Under the pieces are notes generated by a model, which saw only the letters and a program-made list of their open reading frames with translations, did not search any database and had not been told where the DNA came from. Shown here piece by piece: positions 16,378 through 23,865 of a stretch of DNA of 41,908 bases. Made by a program: the position numbers and the translations under genes. The number at the start of each line of letters is the position of its first letter. Positions within the stretch are counted from its first letter, which is position 1. The DNA comes from Deinococcus aquatilis DSM 23025 (GTDB lineage: Bacteria; Deinococcota; Deinococci; Deinococcales; Deinococcaceae). The stretch covers positions 1 to 41,908 of the forward strand of contig NZ_KB899737.1 in assembly GCF_000378445.1 (NCBI RefSeq). Reading direction: 5' to 3'.

Positions 16378-18023
16378 ACGAGGCTGCAAGCGGAATTTCT
16401 GCGCTGGTAGACGCGTATCTAGAACTCCATGCCCAGTTCCGGCCCGTGGATCTGACCTTCATGGGGCTGCCCGGACACGACCACCGCCTGCCCCCGGCTG
16501 GCCCGCAGGTGGCGCAACAGGAGCGCGAAGGCCTACAGGCGTTGCGTGCCGCTCTGGACGCCCTTGATCCGCCCCAGCACGCAGGTGAGCAACTGGACGC
16601 CCGTTTGCTGGACGCCCAACTGACACATGCCGCCGCCGAACTGAACCGGGCTTCACGGCTGCTGAATCCGGCGTGGTACACGGGCGAGGCCGCGTTTGGG
16701 GTCATCTCCTTGCTGCTGCCCCGGCCCGGAGCAACGCCGGAAGAAGTCCGTACGGCTCTCACGGCCCGCCTGAACGACCTGCCCCGCTTTCTGGATGAAG
16801 GGCTGGCCCAACTGCGTTCGGCTCCGCAGATTCCCGCCGACTGGTCTACGCGGGCGGCCACCGAAGCGGCGTCTCTGGCGGGCTTCCTGAAACAGGAACT
16901 CTGGCTGCATCCCGCCGCCGATGCCTCAGACGCGGCCCTTTCTAGCGCGGCAGAGCAGGCGACCCAGGCTGCTGAAGCATTCGCGGCAGAGGTGCAGGGG
17001 CCGCTGCGGAGTTCCCCAGAGGTATCCACGGCCTGCGGAGAAGCCCATCTGGAACTGCTGATGCGGCGCGTTCACGGCCTGCCTTTTGGACCGCACGAAG
17101 CTCTGGCACAGGCCGAGGCCGCTTTCGCCCACCTGACTGCCGAGCTGGAGCAAGACGCCCTGGCCTTCGGCATGAGCTGGCAGAGTGTTCTGGCTGGTCT
17201 GGACGCGGTTCGGCCCGACCCCTCCGAGTTGGCCGACACCTACCGCCAGTGGCACCAGCGGGCACTGGAGGCGGCAGACAAGGCCGGATTGGTCACGGGG
17301 GCCAGCGACTACGGGCTGGACTTCCGGCCCATGCCCGACTGGGCGCGGCAGGTCTCGCGTGACCTGTATTTCCTGTTTTACCGTTCGCCCGCTGCGGCCC
17401 GTGCGGGTGAAGGCAGCGTGTACTGGGTGGTGGAGGACGGTACGCCCCCCAGCGTCAGCTTTATCAAGCTGGTGCATGCCGTCCATCACGGTTCGGTGGG
17501 CCACCACACCCAGAATGCGCGGGCGCGGCAATCCCCGTCCCGGCTGGCCCGCCTGGGCGGCACGGACAGCGCACTGGGCCTCACCTTTCTGAGTTCGGGC
17601 ACGGCGGTAGAAGGCTGGGCCTGCTACGCCGAAGACCTGTTGCTGGAAGCCGAGGGCTTTTATACGCCCGAAGAGGGACTCCTGCTCAAGAGCTTCGAGC
17701 GGCGTAATGCGGCCTGCTGCATCGCGGACATCAAACTGCATCTGGGCCAGTGGACTCTGGAGCAGATGCGGGCCTTTTACCGCGACGAGGTGGGCTTTCC
17801 CGAAGCGCGGGTCTGGGCCGAAAGCACCCGCAACAGCATGTTGCCCGCCACCCGCCTGATGTACTGGCTGGGCACCCAGCAGATTCGCCGTCTCCGCGCG
17901 GCTTCTGCGCTGCCCCCCCGAGAATTTCACGATCAATTACTGGCCCACGGCCACGCGCCCCTGCACTGGCTGAGCGTTCCGCAGCCTGCCGCCCCACTTC
18001 AATCCCCCTCAGGAGCCTCATGA
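16374..18023 (+). CDS. DUF885-family protein with altered zinc motif
   Basis: The 549-residue protein has the full length of the DUF885 family: an alpha-helical N-terminal part (about 1-300) and a C-terminal part with VEGWACYAEDLLLEAEGF, GQWTLEQMRAFYRDEVGF and PATRLMYWLGTQQI, all typical. The expected zinc motif HEG-x-PGHH is HHGSVGHH here (His371-His372-...-His377-His378): the catalytic Glu is replaced by His and the Pro by Val. It may be a non-peptidase member that binds metal differently or has another chemistry. It overlaps both neighbours by 4 nt (ATGA). The paralogue at 9136-10344 keeps the normal motif, so the locus pairs one canonical and one altered copy. Confidence 0.8.
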   Translation: MNEAASGISALVDAYLELHAQFRPVDLTFMGLPGHDHRLPPAGPQVAQQEREGLQALRAALDALDPPQHAGEQLDARLLDAQLTHAAAELNRASRLLNPAWYTGEAAFGVISLLLPRPGATPEEVRTALTARLNDLPRFLDEGLAQLRSAPQIPADWSTRAATEAASLAGFLKQELWLHPAADASDAALSSAAEQATQAAEAFAAEVQGPLRSSPEVSTACGEAHLELLMRRVHGLPFGPHEALAQAEAAFAHLTAELEQDALAFGMSWQSVLAGLDAVRPDPSELADTYRQWHQRALEAADKAGLVTGASDYGLDFRPMPDWARQVSRDLYFLFYRSPAAARAGEGSVYWVVEDGTPPSVSFIKLVHAVHHGSVGHHTQNARARQSPSRLARLGGTDSALGLTFLSSGTAVEGWACYAEDLLLEAEGFYTPEEGLLLKSFERRNAACCIADIKLHLGQWTLEQMRAFYRDEVGFPEARVWAESTRNSMLPATRLMYWLGTQQIRRLRAASALPPREFHDQLLAHGHAPLHWLSVPQPAAPLQSPSGAS

Positions 18024-18703
18024 CCTTCAGCGCCGATGAACGCCGCGACCTGCGGCAACGTTACCTTCAAGTCGATACCGCCAACGTGGCCGACGTTCTG
18101 GATCAACTCGGGCACACCGAATACGGCCTCAGCTCCGAGTTCTGGCCTATCCGGGAGCGCCTTGAAAAAATGGGCGGCTGGGCCTACACCATTCGCGGCC
18201 AGATGACCCCCTATCCGGGCACGGGCGACCCCAAGAAAATGGAAGCGGTCAGCGGCATCGGCCCCGATGAACTGAGCGTCTGGAGCGGCGGCGGAGCCAC
18301 GGGCATCTGCTTTTTTGGCGAGCTGATTGCGCGGGGAATGCAGCACCGGGGCAGCGTGGGCGCGTTGGTCGACGGCGGCATCCGCGACATCGAATGGCTG
18401 GCCCGCATGAATTACCCGGTGTTTGCCCGCTACCGCACGCCCGTTCAGTCGATTGGGCGCTGGCAGGTCAACGCCTGGCAGATTCCGGTGTACCTGCCCG
18501 GAGCCACCAGCGAGCGCGTGATGGTGCGCCCCGGTGACTTTATTCTGGCCGACTTTGATGGGGCTATGGTCATTCCGGCAGAGCTGGTTTTGGAGGTGCT
18601 GGAGCAGGCCGAGGCCCTCACTGCACAGGAACAGCGCATCCGCGAAGACCTTGATCAGGGGGCGACCCTGCCGGAAGTGCTCGCCAAGTACGGGCACGTA
18701 TGA
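18020..18703 (+). CDS. RraA-family aldolase/decarboxylase-like protein
   Basis: The 227-residue protein belongs to the RraA / 4-hydroxy-4-methyl-2-oxoglutarate aldolase fold. Family marks are TANVADVLDQLG near residue 15, GELIARGMQHRGSVGALVDGGIRD, which carries the conserved Arg-Asp for substrate and metal, and the closing VRPGDFILADFDGAMVIPAE. Members of this fold cleave 4-hydroxy-2-oxo acids to pyruvate, or decarboxylate oxaloacetate; others inhibit RNase E. In a catabolic operon the aldolase role is more likely, giving a central metabolite after the oxidoreductase steps. It is coupled by 4-nt overlaps to DUF885 before and SDR after. Confidence 0.8.
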   Translation: MTFSADERRDLRQRYLQVDTANVADVLDQLGHTEYGLSSEFWPIRERLEKMGGWAYTIRGQMTPYPGTGDPKKMEAVSGIGPDELSVWSGGGATGICFFGELIARGMQHRGSVGALVDGGIRDIEWLARMNYPVFARYRTPVQSIGRWQVNAWQIPVYLPGATSERVMVRPGDFILADFDGAMVIPAELVLEVLEQAEALTAQEQRIREDLDQGATLPEVLAKYGHV

Positions 18704-19482
18704 ATCTTTTTCCAGATTCGACCCCCGCCCTGGTTACAGCGGCCAGCAGCGGCCTGGGCTACGCCACAGCGCTGGAACTGGCCCGCGAGGGAGCGCGTGT
18801 GGCGCTGTGTTCGCGTGATCTGGAGCGGGCACAGGCCGCCGCCCAGCGCATAGAAGCCGAAACAGGACGGCCTGTACTGGCCCTGCAAGCCGATGTGCGC
18901 GAGGCGGCGGCGTGCCGCGATGTGGTGCAGCAGGCCGCCGAGGCATTGGGAGGGCTGGGCATCCTGGTCTGCAATGCAGGCGGCCCGCCCCCCGGTGGCT
19001 TCGAGAAATTTGACGACGACGCCTGGGAATCGGCCTTCCAACTCACGCTGATGAGCACCGTGCGCCTGACCCGCGCGGCGTTGCCCCATCTGCGCCAAAA
19101 TGGGGGCCGGGTGCTGACCATCGTCAGTTCCAGCGTCCGGCGGCCCCTGCCCAACCTGACCCTTTCCAACGTGTTCCGGCCCGCTGTGCACGGCCTGATG
19201 AAATCGCTGAGCATCGAACTTGCGCCGCAGGTGGCCGTGAACTGTATCGCGCCGGGGCGGGTGCTGACCGAGCGCATTCAGGAACTGGACGAAGCCCGCG
19301 CCGCCCGCGAAGGCCGCTCCTGGCAGGAGGTGCGTACCCAGACCGAGCAGGAAGTGCCGCTGGGCCGACTGGGTGAGCCTGCCGAATTCGGGCGGGTGGC
19401 CGCTTTCCTGTGCTCTTCGGCTGCGTCCTACGTGACCGGAAGTACGCTGCTGGTCGATGGAGGAGCCGTGACCAACCTATGA
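18700..19482 (+). CDS. SDR-family protein with replaced catalytic Tyr/Lys
   Basis: The 260-residue protein has the short-chain dehydrogenase fold: cofactor loop [31 protein letters not shown] (normally NNAG), TIVSSS with the catalytic Ser, and the C-terminal [14 protein letters not shown]. At the usual Y-x3-K position it reads S-N-V-F-R (Ser156...Arg160), so the catalytic Tyr and Lys are both absent. A divergent SDR subgroup with similar SN-x-x-R signatures exists, so this is unlikely to be damage, but ordinary alcohol/ketone chemistry is questionable. It is coupled by ATGA overlaps to the RraA gene and the M29 gene. Confidence 0.8.
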   Translation: MNLFPDSTPALVTAASSGLGYATALELAREGARVALCSRDLERAQAAAQRIEAETGRPVLALQADVREAAACRDVVQQAAEALGGLGILVCNAGGPPPGGFEKFDDDAWESAFQLTLMSTVRLTRAALPHLRQNGGRVLTIVSSSVRRPLPNLTLSNVFRPAVHGLMKSLSIELAPQVAVNCIAPGRVLTERIQELDEARAAREGRSWQEVRTQTEQEVPLGRLGEPAEFGRVAAFLCSSAASYVTGSTLLVDGGAVTNL

Positions 19483-20594
19483 CCCCCTTTTCGTCTGAAC
19501 CCAACCCGTCGGCCTACGATCCCGAAAAACACGCCGCCCTGATGGTGGATTACTGTATTTCTGCCCAGCCCGGAGAACGGGTGCTGGTGGCTTCCACCAC
19601 GCTGGCCCTGCCTCTGGTGGAGGCCATTCACCGCACGCTGCTGATGCGTGGGGCGCGGCCTGTGCTGCGGCTGGAATACCCCAGTCAGCAGGAAGATTTT
19701 CTGCGTCTGGCCTCGGATGACCTGTTGGATACCCTGCACGCCGCTGATCTGGCCGATATAGAAAGCGTGCAGGCCAGCATCCGAATTCTGACGCCGCAAC
19801 ATCCCTCCGGCGCTTCTGACCCGGCCCGGCAGGCGCGGTCTACCCGCACCCTTGGCCCGGTGGCTTCGGCGCGTGCTCAGCGGCGCTGGACACTGACCCT
19901 GTTTCCCACCCCTCAGGGAGCTGAAATGGCGGGGCTTTCGCAGGCCGACTACGAGGCCTTCGTTGCCAGCGCCCTGTTCCTGGATCGCCCTGACCCAGTG
20001 GCGGCGTGGGGCGAAATTCGTACCCGGCAGGCCCGCCTGATCGAGCGCCTGAGTCGTGCAGACGAGGTGCGGATTCTGGCCCCCGAAACAGACCTGCGCA
20101 TGAGCGTCAAGGGCCGGGGTTGGGTCAACAGCGATGGAAAACGCAACATGCCCAGCGGCGAGGTATTTACCGGGGCGATTGAGGACAGCGTGGAGGGCCA
20201 TATTCTGTACGATCTGCCCACCACCTTTCAGGGCCGCCGGGTCAGCGGCATTCGCCTGCGCTTCGAGCAGGGCAAGGTTGTGGAAGCCCACGCCGAAGAG
20301 GGAAACGACGCCCTGCAAGCGGCCCTTGCCACCGACGACGGCGCACGTTTTGTGGGAGAACTGGGCATCGGCACCAATGACGGCATCCAGTTGCCCAGCA
20401 TGAACATCCTGTTCGATGAAAAAATCGGGGGCACCGTCCATCTGGCCCTGGGCAAAAGCTACCCGGAAACCGGGGGCACCAACCATTCTGCCCTGCACTG
20501 GGACATGATCCGTGACCTGCGCCCCGGCGGTCAAATTCTGCTGGACGGGGAAGTCTTCCAGCAAGACGGCGTTTTCGTTGGAGAGCCTGGCTGA
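19479..20594 (+). CDS. M29-family aminopeptidase
   Basis: The 371-residue protein resembles AmpS/AmpT-type metallo-aminopeptidases. An N-terminal domain with [23 protein letters not shown] (residues about 11-34) is followed by the C-terminal metal domain. Candidate ligands in family order are Glu228 (PSGEVFTG), Glu294 (GELGIGTN), His321 (TVHLALG), His340 and Asp342 (HWDMIRD). M29 enzymes release N-terminal residues from short peptides. It is the last gene of the long plus operon and starts by a 4-nt overlap. The next clear stop for transcription is the bidirectional terminator at 20760-20802. Its presence supports a substrate with a peptide-like bond. Confidence 0.85.
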   Translation: MTPFSSEPNPSAYDPEKHAALMVDYCISAQPGERVLVASTTLALPLVEAIHRTLLMRGARPVLRLEYPSQQEDFLRLASDDLLDTLHAADLADIESVQASIRILTPQHPSGASDPARQARSTRTLGPVASARAQRRWTLTLFPTPQGAEMAGLSQADYEAFVASALFLDRPDPVAAWGEIRTRQARLIERLSRADEVRILAPETDLRMSVKGRGWVNSDGKRNMPSGEVFTGAIEDSVEGHILYDLPTTFQGRRVSGIRLRFEQGKVVEAHAEEGNDALQAALATDDGARFVGELGIGTNDGIQLPSMNILFDEKIGGTVHLALGKSYPETGGTNHSALHWDMIRDLRPGGQILLDGEVFQQDGVFVGEPG

Positions 20595-20658
20595 ATTCCG
20601 TGATGTTCCTGGGAAGGGCTGCTGTTTTTGCCTCCCCTGGGGCCGCCCGAGCATCTCC

Positions 20659-20946
20659 TTAATCGCCCTCAGGTGATCCGAGTGGAGCGAGCAAGGAAGA
20701 AAAGATGTTCTGACGAGAGGACAGGGATGCAGAGCCAGGTGTAGATCCGAGGAACAGCAGCAAAACCGACTCAGAAGCCCACTGGCCCTGAGTCGGTTTT
20801 GCGTACACCCGGTTGTTGGGCGTGGCCTGCACCGCCGGATTGGCATGGGCGTGCCCGTAAGGAACAAGTTGAATCAGCAGAAACAGCCCAATTAGGCCGA
20901 GGAAAATGCGCGGAACAAGCAGGATGAGGCGTGATTGACTGGGCAC
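20659..20946 (-). pseudogene. 5' remnant of a haem-binding-domain gene
   Basis: From GTG 20946 with a good ribosome site (AGGAGA, minus strand) the frame gives a membrane anchor IFLGLIGLFLLIQLVPYGHAHANPAV. This matches the start of single-helix proteins with a haem-binding domain, whose N-terminus reads roughly IQLVPYGR-HTNPPV. The rest of the domain, including the expected C-x-x-C-H haem site, is missing: after about 45 residues the frame runs through the terminator hairpin into unrelated sequence and stops at 20659. The 3' part seems to have been deleted or replaced. Confidence 0.6.
20760..20802. terminator. Bidirectional intrinsic terminator
   Basis: GCAAAACCGACTCAG (20760-20774) and CTGAGTCGGTTTTGC (20788-20802) are perfect 15-bp arms over a 13-nt loop. 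The AAAA/TTTT ends give a short T-tract on each strand. It ends the long plus operon and lies in the reading frame of the decayed gene on the minus strand. Confidence 0.75.
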
Positions 20947-21134
20947 TATTAATCTCCTGATAGATAGCAGTTCTTCTATGAATTCGGCTGGAATTCAGCT
21001 CTGAGTCGGTGGGCAGAGTGATCCGTTCGACCTGCTTCAGCGAGGACTTTCTGGCTCTGCACGCGCTGGCCTCCGCACCCTCTCCTGCATCCTATCTCTC
21101 AAACATTAGACTATTCATATATTATATTCTTCTT
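20947..21134 (+). promoter_or_regulatory. AT-rich promoter region of arsR-sulP
   Basis: Bases 21105-21134 are far more AT-rich than their surroundings, which marks the promoter. TTCATA (21114-21119) and TATGAA (21134-21139) form a 6-bp inverted repeat reaching into the start codon, and ATAT-att-ATAT lies between them. ArsR-family repressors bind AT-rich dyads of this kind over the promoter of their own operon; autorepression is inferred. Confidence 0.4.
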
Positions 21135-21464
21135 ATGAAGCAGAGCATTCACCGCTACAAAGCTAGCCTCTTCAAGAGTCTTGCCCACCCTCTGCGTCTG
21201 GCGATCCTTGATGCTCTGCGGGAAGGCGAAAAAACAGTCACGCAGCTTCAGGAACTCACTGGAGGCGAGCAGGCCACCATCAGCCAGCACCTCGCCGTGT
21301 TGCGCGTCCACCACTTCATCACTTTCCGCAAGGAAGGCACGCTTGCCTACTACCGCAATGAAGATGCTGAGGTGTACATCTTTCTCGACCTGGGTCGCCA
21401 GCTGTACGAGCGCCAACTCAACCGCCACCGGCAGGAAATCGACGCGCAGGTGATGGGGCGGTGA
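21135..21464 (+). CDS. ArsR-family winged-helix regulator
   Basis: The 109-residue protein is a small winged-helix repressor. LFKSLAHPLRLAILDALREGEKTV (about residues 12-35) starts the domain, the recognition helix is in GEQATISQHLAVLR (about 44-57), and RKEGTLAYYRNED is the wing. It has no cysteine, so it is not a thiol-based or classical ArsR arsenite sensor; a histidine cluster lies near the C-terminus (NRHRQEID). It overlaps the SulP gene by 4 nt (its stop lies in GTGA), so it most likely controls anion transport. ATG 21135 is preferred to the upstream ATG 21009 because the family begins here. Confidence 0.85.
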   Translation: MKQSIHRYKASLFKSLAHPLRLAILDALREGEKTVTQLQELTGGEQATISQHLAVLRVHHFITFRKEGTLAYYRNEDAEVYIFLDLGRQLYERQLNRHRQEIDAQVMGR

Positions 21465-23158
21465 GCACCCCCGGGCAAGCCACGCCCGTTTCCCCCTGGA
21501 GTGTCCTCAATCCCATTCCCGCCTGGAAGACCGAATTTGGGGGCTACACCCGCCCCCGCTTTCTGCAAGACCTCCTTGCTGGTGTCACTGTCGGGATCGT
21601 CGCCCTGCCCCTGGCCCTCGCGTTCGGCGTCACCAGTGGCGCGGGGGCTGCTGCTGGCCTGATCACGGCCATCATCGCGGGGCTGGTCGCCAGTGCCTTC
21701 GGTGGCAGCCGTTTCCAGATCACTGGTCCTACCGGGGCAATGACGGTTGTTCTGCTGCCCATCATTGCCCAGTACGGGCTGTCCCAGGTGTTCGTGATCG
21801 GCATGATGGCCGGGGGCCTGCTGATTCTCGCCAGCCTGCTTCGCCTGGGCCGCGCCGTCCACCTGATCCCCTGGCCCGTCATCACCGGGTTTACCAACGG
21901 CATCGCCATCATCATCGCTCTGCAACAGCTTCCTGCCATGCTGGGCCTCGCCGCCCCCAGAGGAGAAGGCATTCTGCCGACCTCTTTCGAGGTCCTGCGC
22001 ACGTACCTGAATGCCCCACAACTGGCCCCGCTTGCACTCACGGCAGCCACCGCCGCCATCATGTTGCTGTGGCCGCGCGTCACCACCCGCATTCCCGGCG
22101 GAATCGTGGCTCTGCTGCTGGTGACCGGGATCAGTCTGGCCCTGCCTCTCGGTGTGCCGCGCATCGGCGTCATTCCGGCGGGGCTGCCCCTGCCTCATCT
22201 GCCTGCGTTCGACCTCGCCACCGTCCCGGCCCTGTTCAGCGCTGCCGTGGCGGTGGCGATTCTGGCCGGTCTCGAAAGCCTGCTCTCAGCGGTGGTGGCC
22301 GACGGCATGACCCGTGGCGTGCGGCATACCCCTGACCGGGAACTGTTCGGTCAGGGGCTGGCAAACCTGATTGTGCCCCTGTTCGGCGGTATTCCCGCCA
22401 CTGGGGCCATCGCCCGCACTGCCGTCGGGGTACGTAGCGGCGGACAGACCCGCCTGACCGGCATCATTCACGCCCTGTTCCTGCTCCTGGTCGTACTTCT
22501 GCTGGGCCGTGCAGCCGCCCTGGTGCCGCTGAGCGTCCTGGCGGGGATTTTGCTCGTCACGGCTCTCCGTATGTTTGAAACCCATGCTTGGCAGGCCCTG
22601 CGCCGATCCACCCGCAGCGACTTTTTCACCATGCTCGCCACGCTGGTCGTCACGGTTGCCTTCGACCTGATTCTCGCCATCGAGGTGGGTCTGGCCCTGG
22701 CAGGCGTGCTGTTCATTCAGCGCATGATCCGCAGCCTGCATGTAGAGGAAATGGACATCACAGAGAGCGCTCCCAGTGACGCCGACCTGGCGCTGCTGCG
22801 TTCGCGGGTGTTGGCATACCGGGTCGAAGGGCCGCTGTTTTTCGGCGTGGCGGGCCGCTTTCTGGAGAATCTGACCGCCAATCAGGATGTAGATGTGGTG
22901 ATTCTGCGCCTGCGACGTGTGCATCACCTGGACGCGAGTGGTGCCCAGGCCCTTGACGGTATCCACCGGGAACTCCAGTCATGCGGCATCACGTTGCTGC
23001 TCAGCGGCGTACAGCCCCAACCGCTGGCCCTGCTGACCCGCATGGAGTTGCTCGAAACCCTCACCACCGACCGGCATCACCTGTTCGAGACGACGCCACA
23101 GGCCATCGAGCACGCCTGGTCACACGTGCGGCGGCGTGTGCAGAGAGCAGGTATATGA
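21461..23158 (+). CDS. SulP-family anion transporter with STAS domain
   Basis: The 565-residue membrane protein moves inorganic anions such as sulfate or bicarbonate, usually with H+ or Na+. The N-terminal membrane domain (about 20-420) carries the SulP marks LLAGVTVGIVALPLALAFG, ITGPTGAMTVVL and the later GLANLIVPLFGGIPATGAIARTA. A C-terminal cytoplasmic STAS domain (about 440-555) has VDVVILRLRRVHHLDASGAQAL. GTG 21461 is used as start because it overlaps the arsR stop (GTGA) and begins shortly before the conserved part. Which anion is carried cannot be told. Nothing recognisable lies in the 216 nt after the gene (23159-23374). Confidence 0.9.
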   Translation: MSTPGQATPVSPWSVLNPIPAWKTEFGGYTRPRFLQDLLAGVTVGIVALPLALAFGVTSGAGAAAGLITAIIAGLVASAFGGSRFQITGPTGAMTVVLLPIIAQYGLSQVFVIGMMAGGLLILASLLRLGRAVHLIPWPVITGFTNGIAIIIALQQLPAMLGLAAPRGEGILPTSFEVLRTYLNAPQLAPLALTAATAAIMLLWPRVTTRIPGGIVALLLVTGISLALPLGVPRIGVIPAGLPLPHLPAFDLATVPALFSAAVAVAILAGLESLLSAVVADGMTRGVRHTPDRELFGQGLANLIVPLFGGIPATGAIARTAVGVRSGGQTRLTGIIHALFLLLVVLLLGRAAALVPLSVLAGILLVTALRMFETHAWQALRRSTRSDFFTMLATLVVTVAFDLILAIEVGLALAGVLFIQRMIRSLHVEEMDITESAPSDADLALLRSRVLAYRVEGPLFFGVAGRFLENLTANQDVDVVILRLRRVHHLDASGAQALDGIHRELQSCGITLLLSGVQPQPLALLTRMELLETLTTDRHHLFETTPQAIEHAWSHVRRRVQRAGI

Positions 23159-23374
23159 CACGGCGCAGGAGGCGTTCTGCTTCACCTCGCTGCTGCTGAG
23201 CACTGCCGCTGATGTGAACGGTGCGCGGCTGTAGCCTGAGCATGAAGCGACTCTGGTTTTGTAGGGCAATGACCCCTGATCTGTGGCGGGCATCCCTTCA
23301 GCAGAATTTGACGGCCCAGCAGCCGCCGAGCGCGTCTTAAAGTTCTTTTCCTGCGAGCCTGTCCCGGTTACGGG

Positions 23375-23623
23375 TTAAATTTTGCGCTTCAAGCGTGCTT
23401 TGACGCGGTCCATAAAACTGGGTTGAGGGGCAGGAGGGGCGGGCACGGGTGCAGCCTTCGGGAGACCCGGCAACTTGAGGTCTGCCAGTTCATCGACGGC
23501 GTCCCACTCCTGCACGTCGGCTTCGAGGTCGTCGGGAACGTCTACCGCGTCCCATTCCTTCGGCTGAGAGGCGTGGCGGCCATACCGAGAGGTCGGAGAA
23601 GAGTTGGAATCGCCAGAAGCCAT
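23375..23623 (-). CDS. Small acidic/proline-rich protein with EWDAVD repeats
   Basis: I do not recognise a family. The 82-residue product has a polar N-terminus, two copies of EWDAVD (about residues 23-28 and 39-44) each followed by an acidic stretch, a Pro/Ala-rich linker (PKAAPVPAPPAPQPS), and a basic amphipathic C-terminus (MDRVKARLKRKI). The internal repetition and sharp division into acidic, Pro-rich and basic parts argue for a real gene. TACCCT on the minus strand (23634-23629) ends 5 nt before ATG 23623, fitting a leaderless transcript. No function is proposed. Confidence 0.55.
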   Translation of the reverse strand: MASGDSNSSPTSRYGRHASQPKEWDAVDVPDDLEADVQEWDAVDELADLKLPGLPKAAPVPAPPAPQPSFMDRVKARLKRKI

Positions 23624-23852
23624 GTCCTAGGGTAACGTCCCGGACGCCAGAGTCCCGAGGAAATCCTCACACCCACGGTCTGACGGCAGGGTCAGGAGCG
23701 AAAACTCTTGGTATAGGCAGTGCTCCTCCTGGAGCGACTGTCTAGAAGTGCCCTCATGGGTGGAAGCTCATCTGTTTCTGGGGTAGCCCTCTGCTTAAAG
23801 GTTCCCTGAAGAACAAGCGTCTCAGGCGCAGACAGCTCTCTGAGGCCTCGGT

Positions 23853-23858
23853 CATACT
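23853..23858 (+). promoter_or_regulatory. -10 box of a leaderless transcript
   Basis: CATACT ends 7 nt before GTG 23866, and no Shine-Dalgarno is present. This supports the GTG start of the following secreted protein. Confidence 0.4.
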
Positions 23859-23865
23859 GTGCCGC

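Noticed and set aside
23159..23374. Possible gene remnant after the SulP gene
   Set aside because: Several short frames overlap but none shows a family-like block; nothing can be supported.
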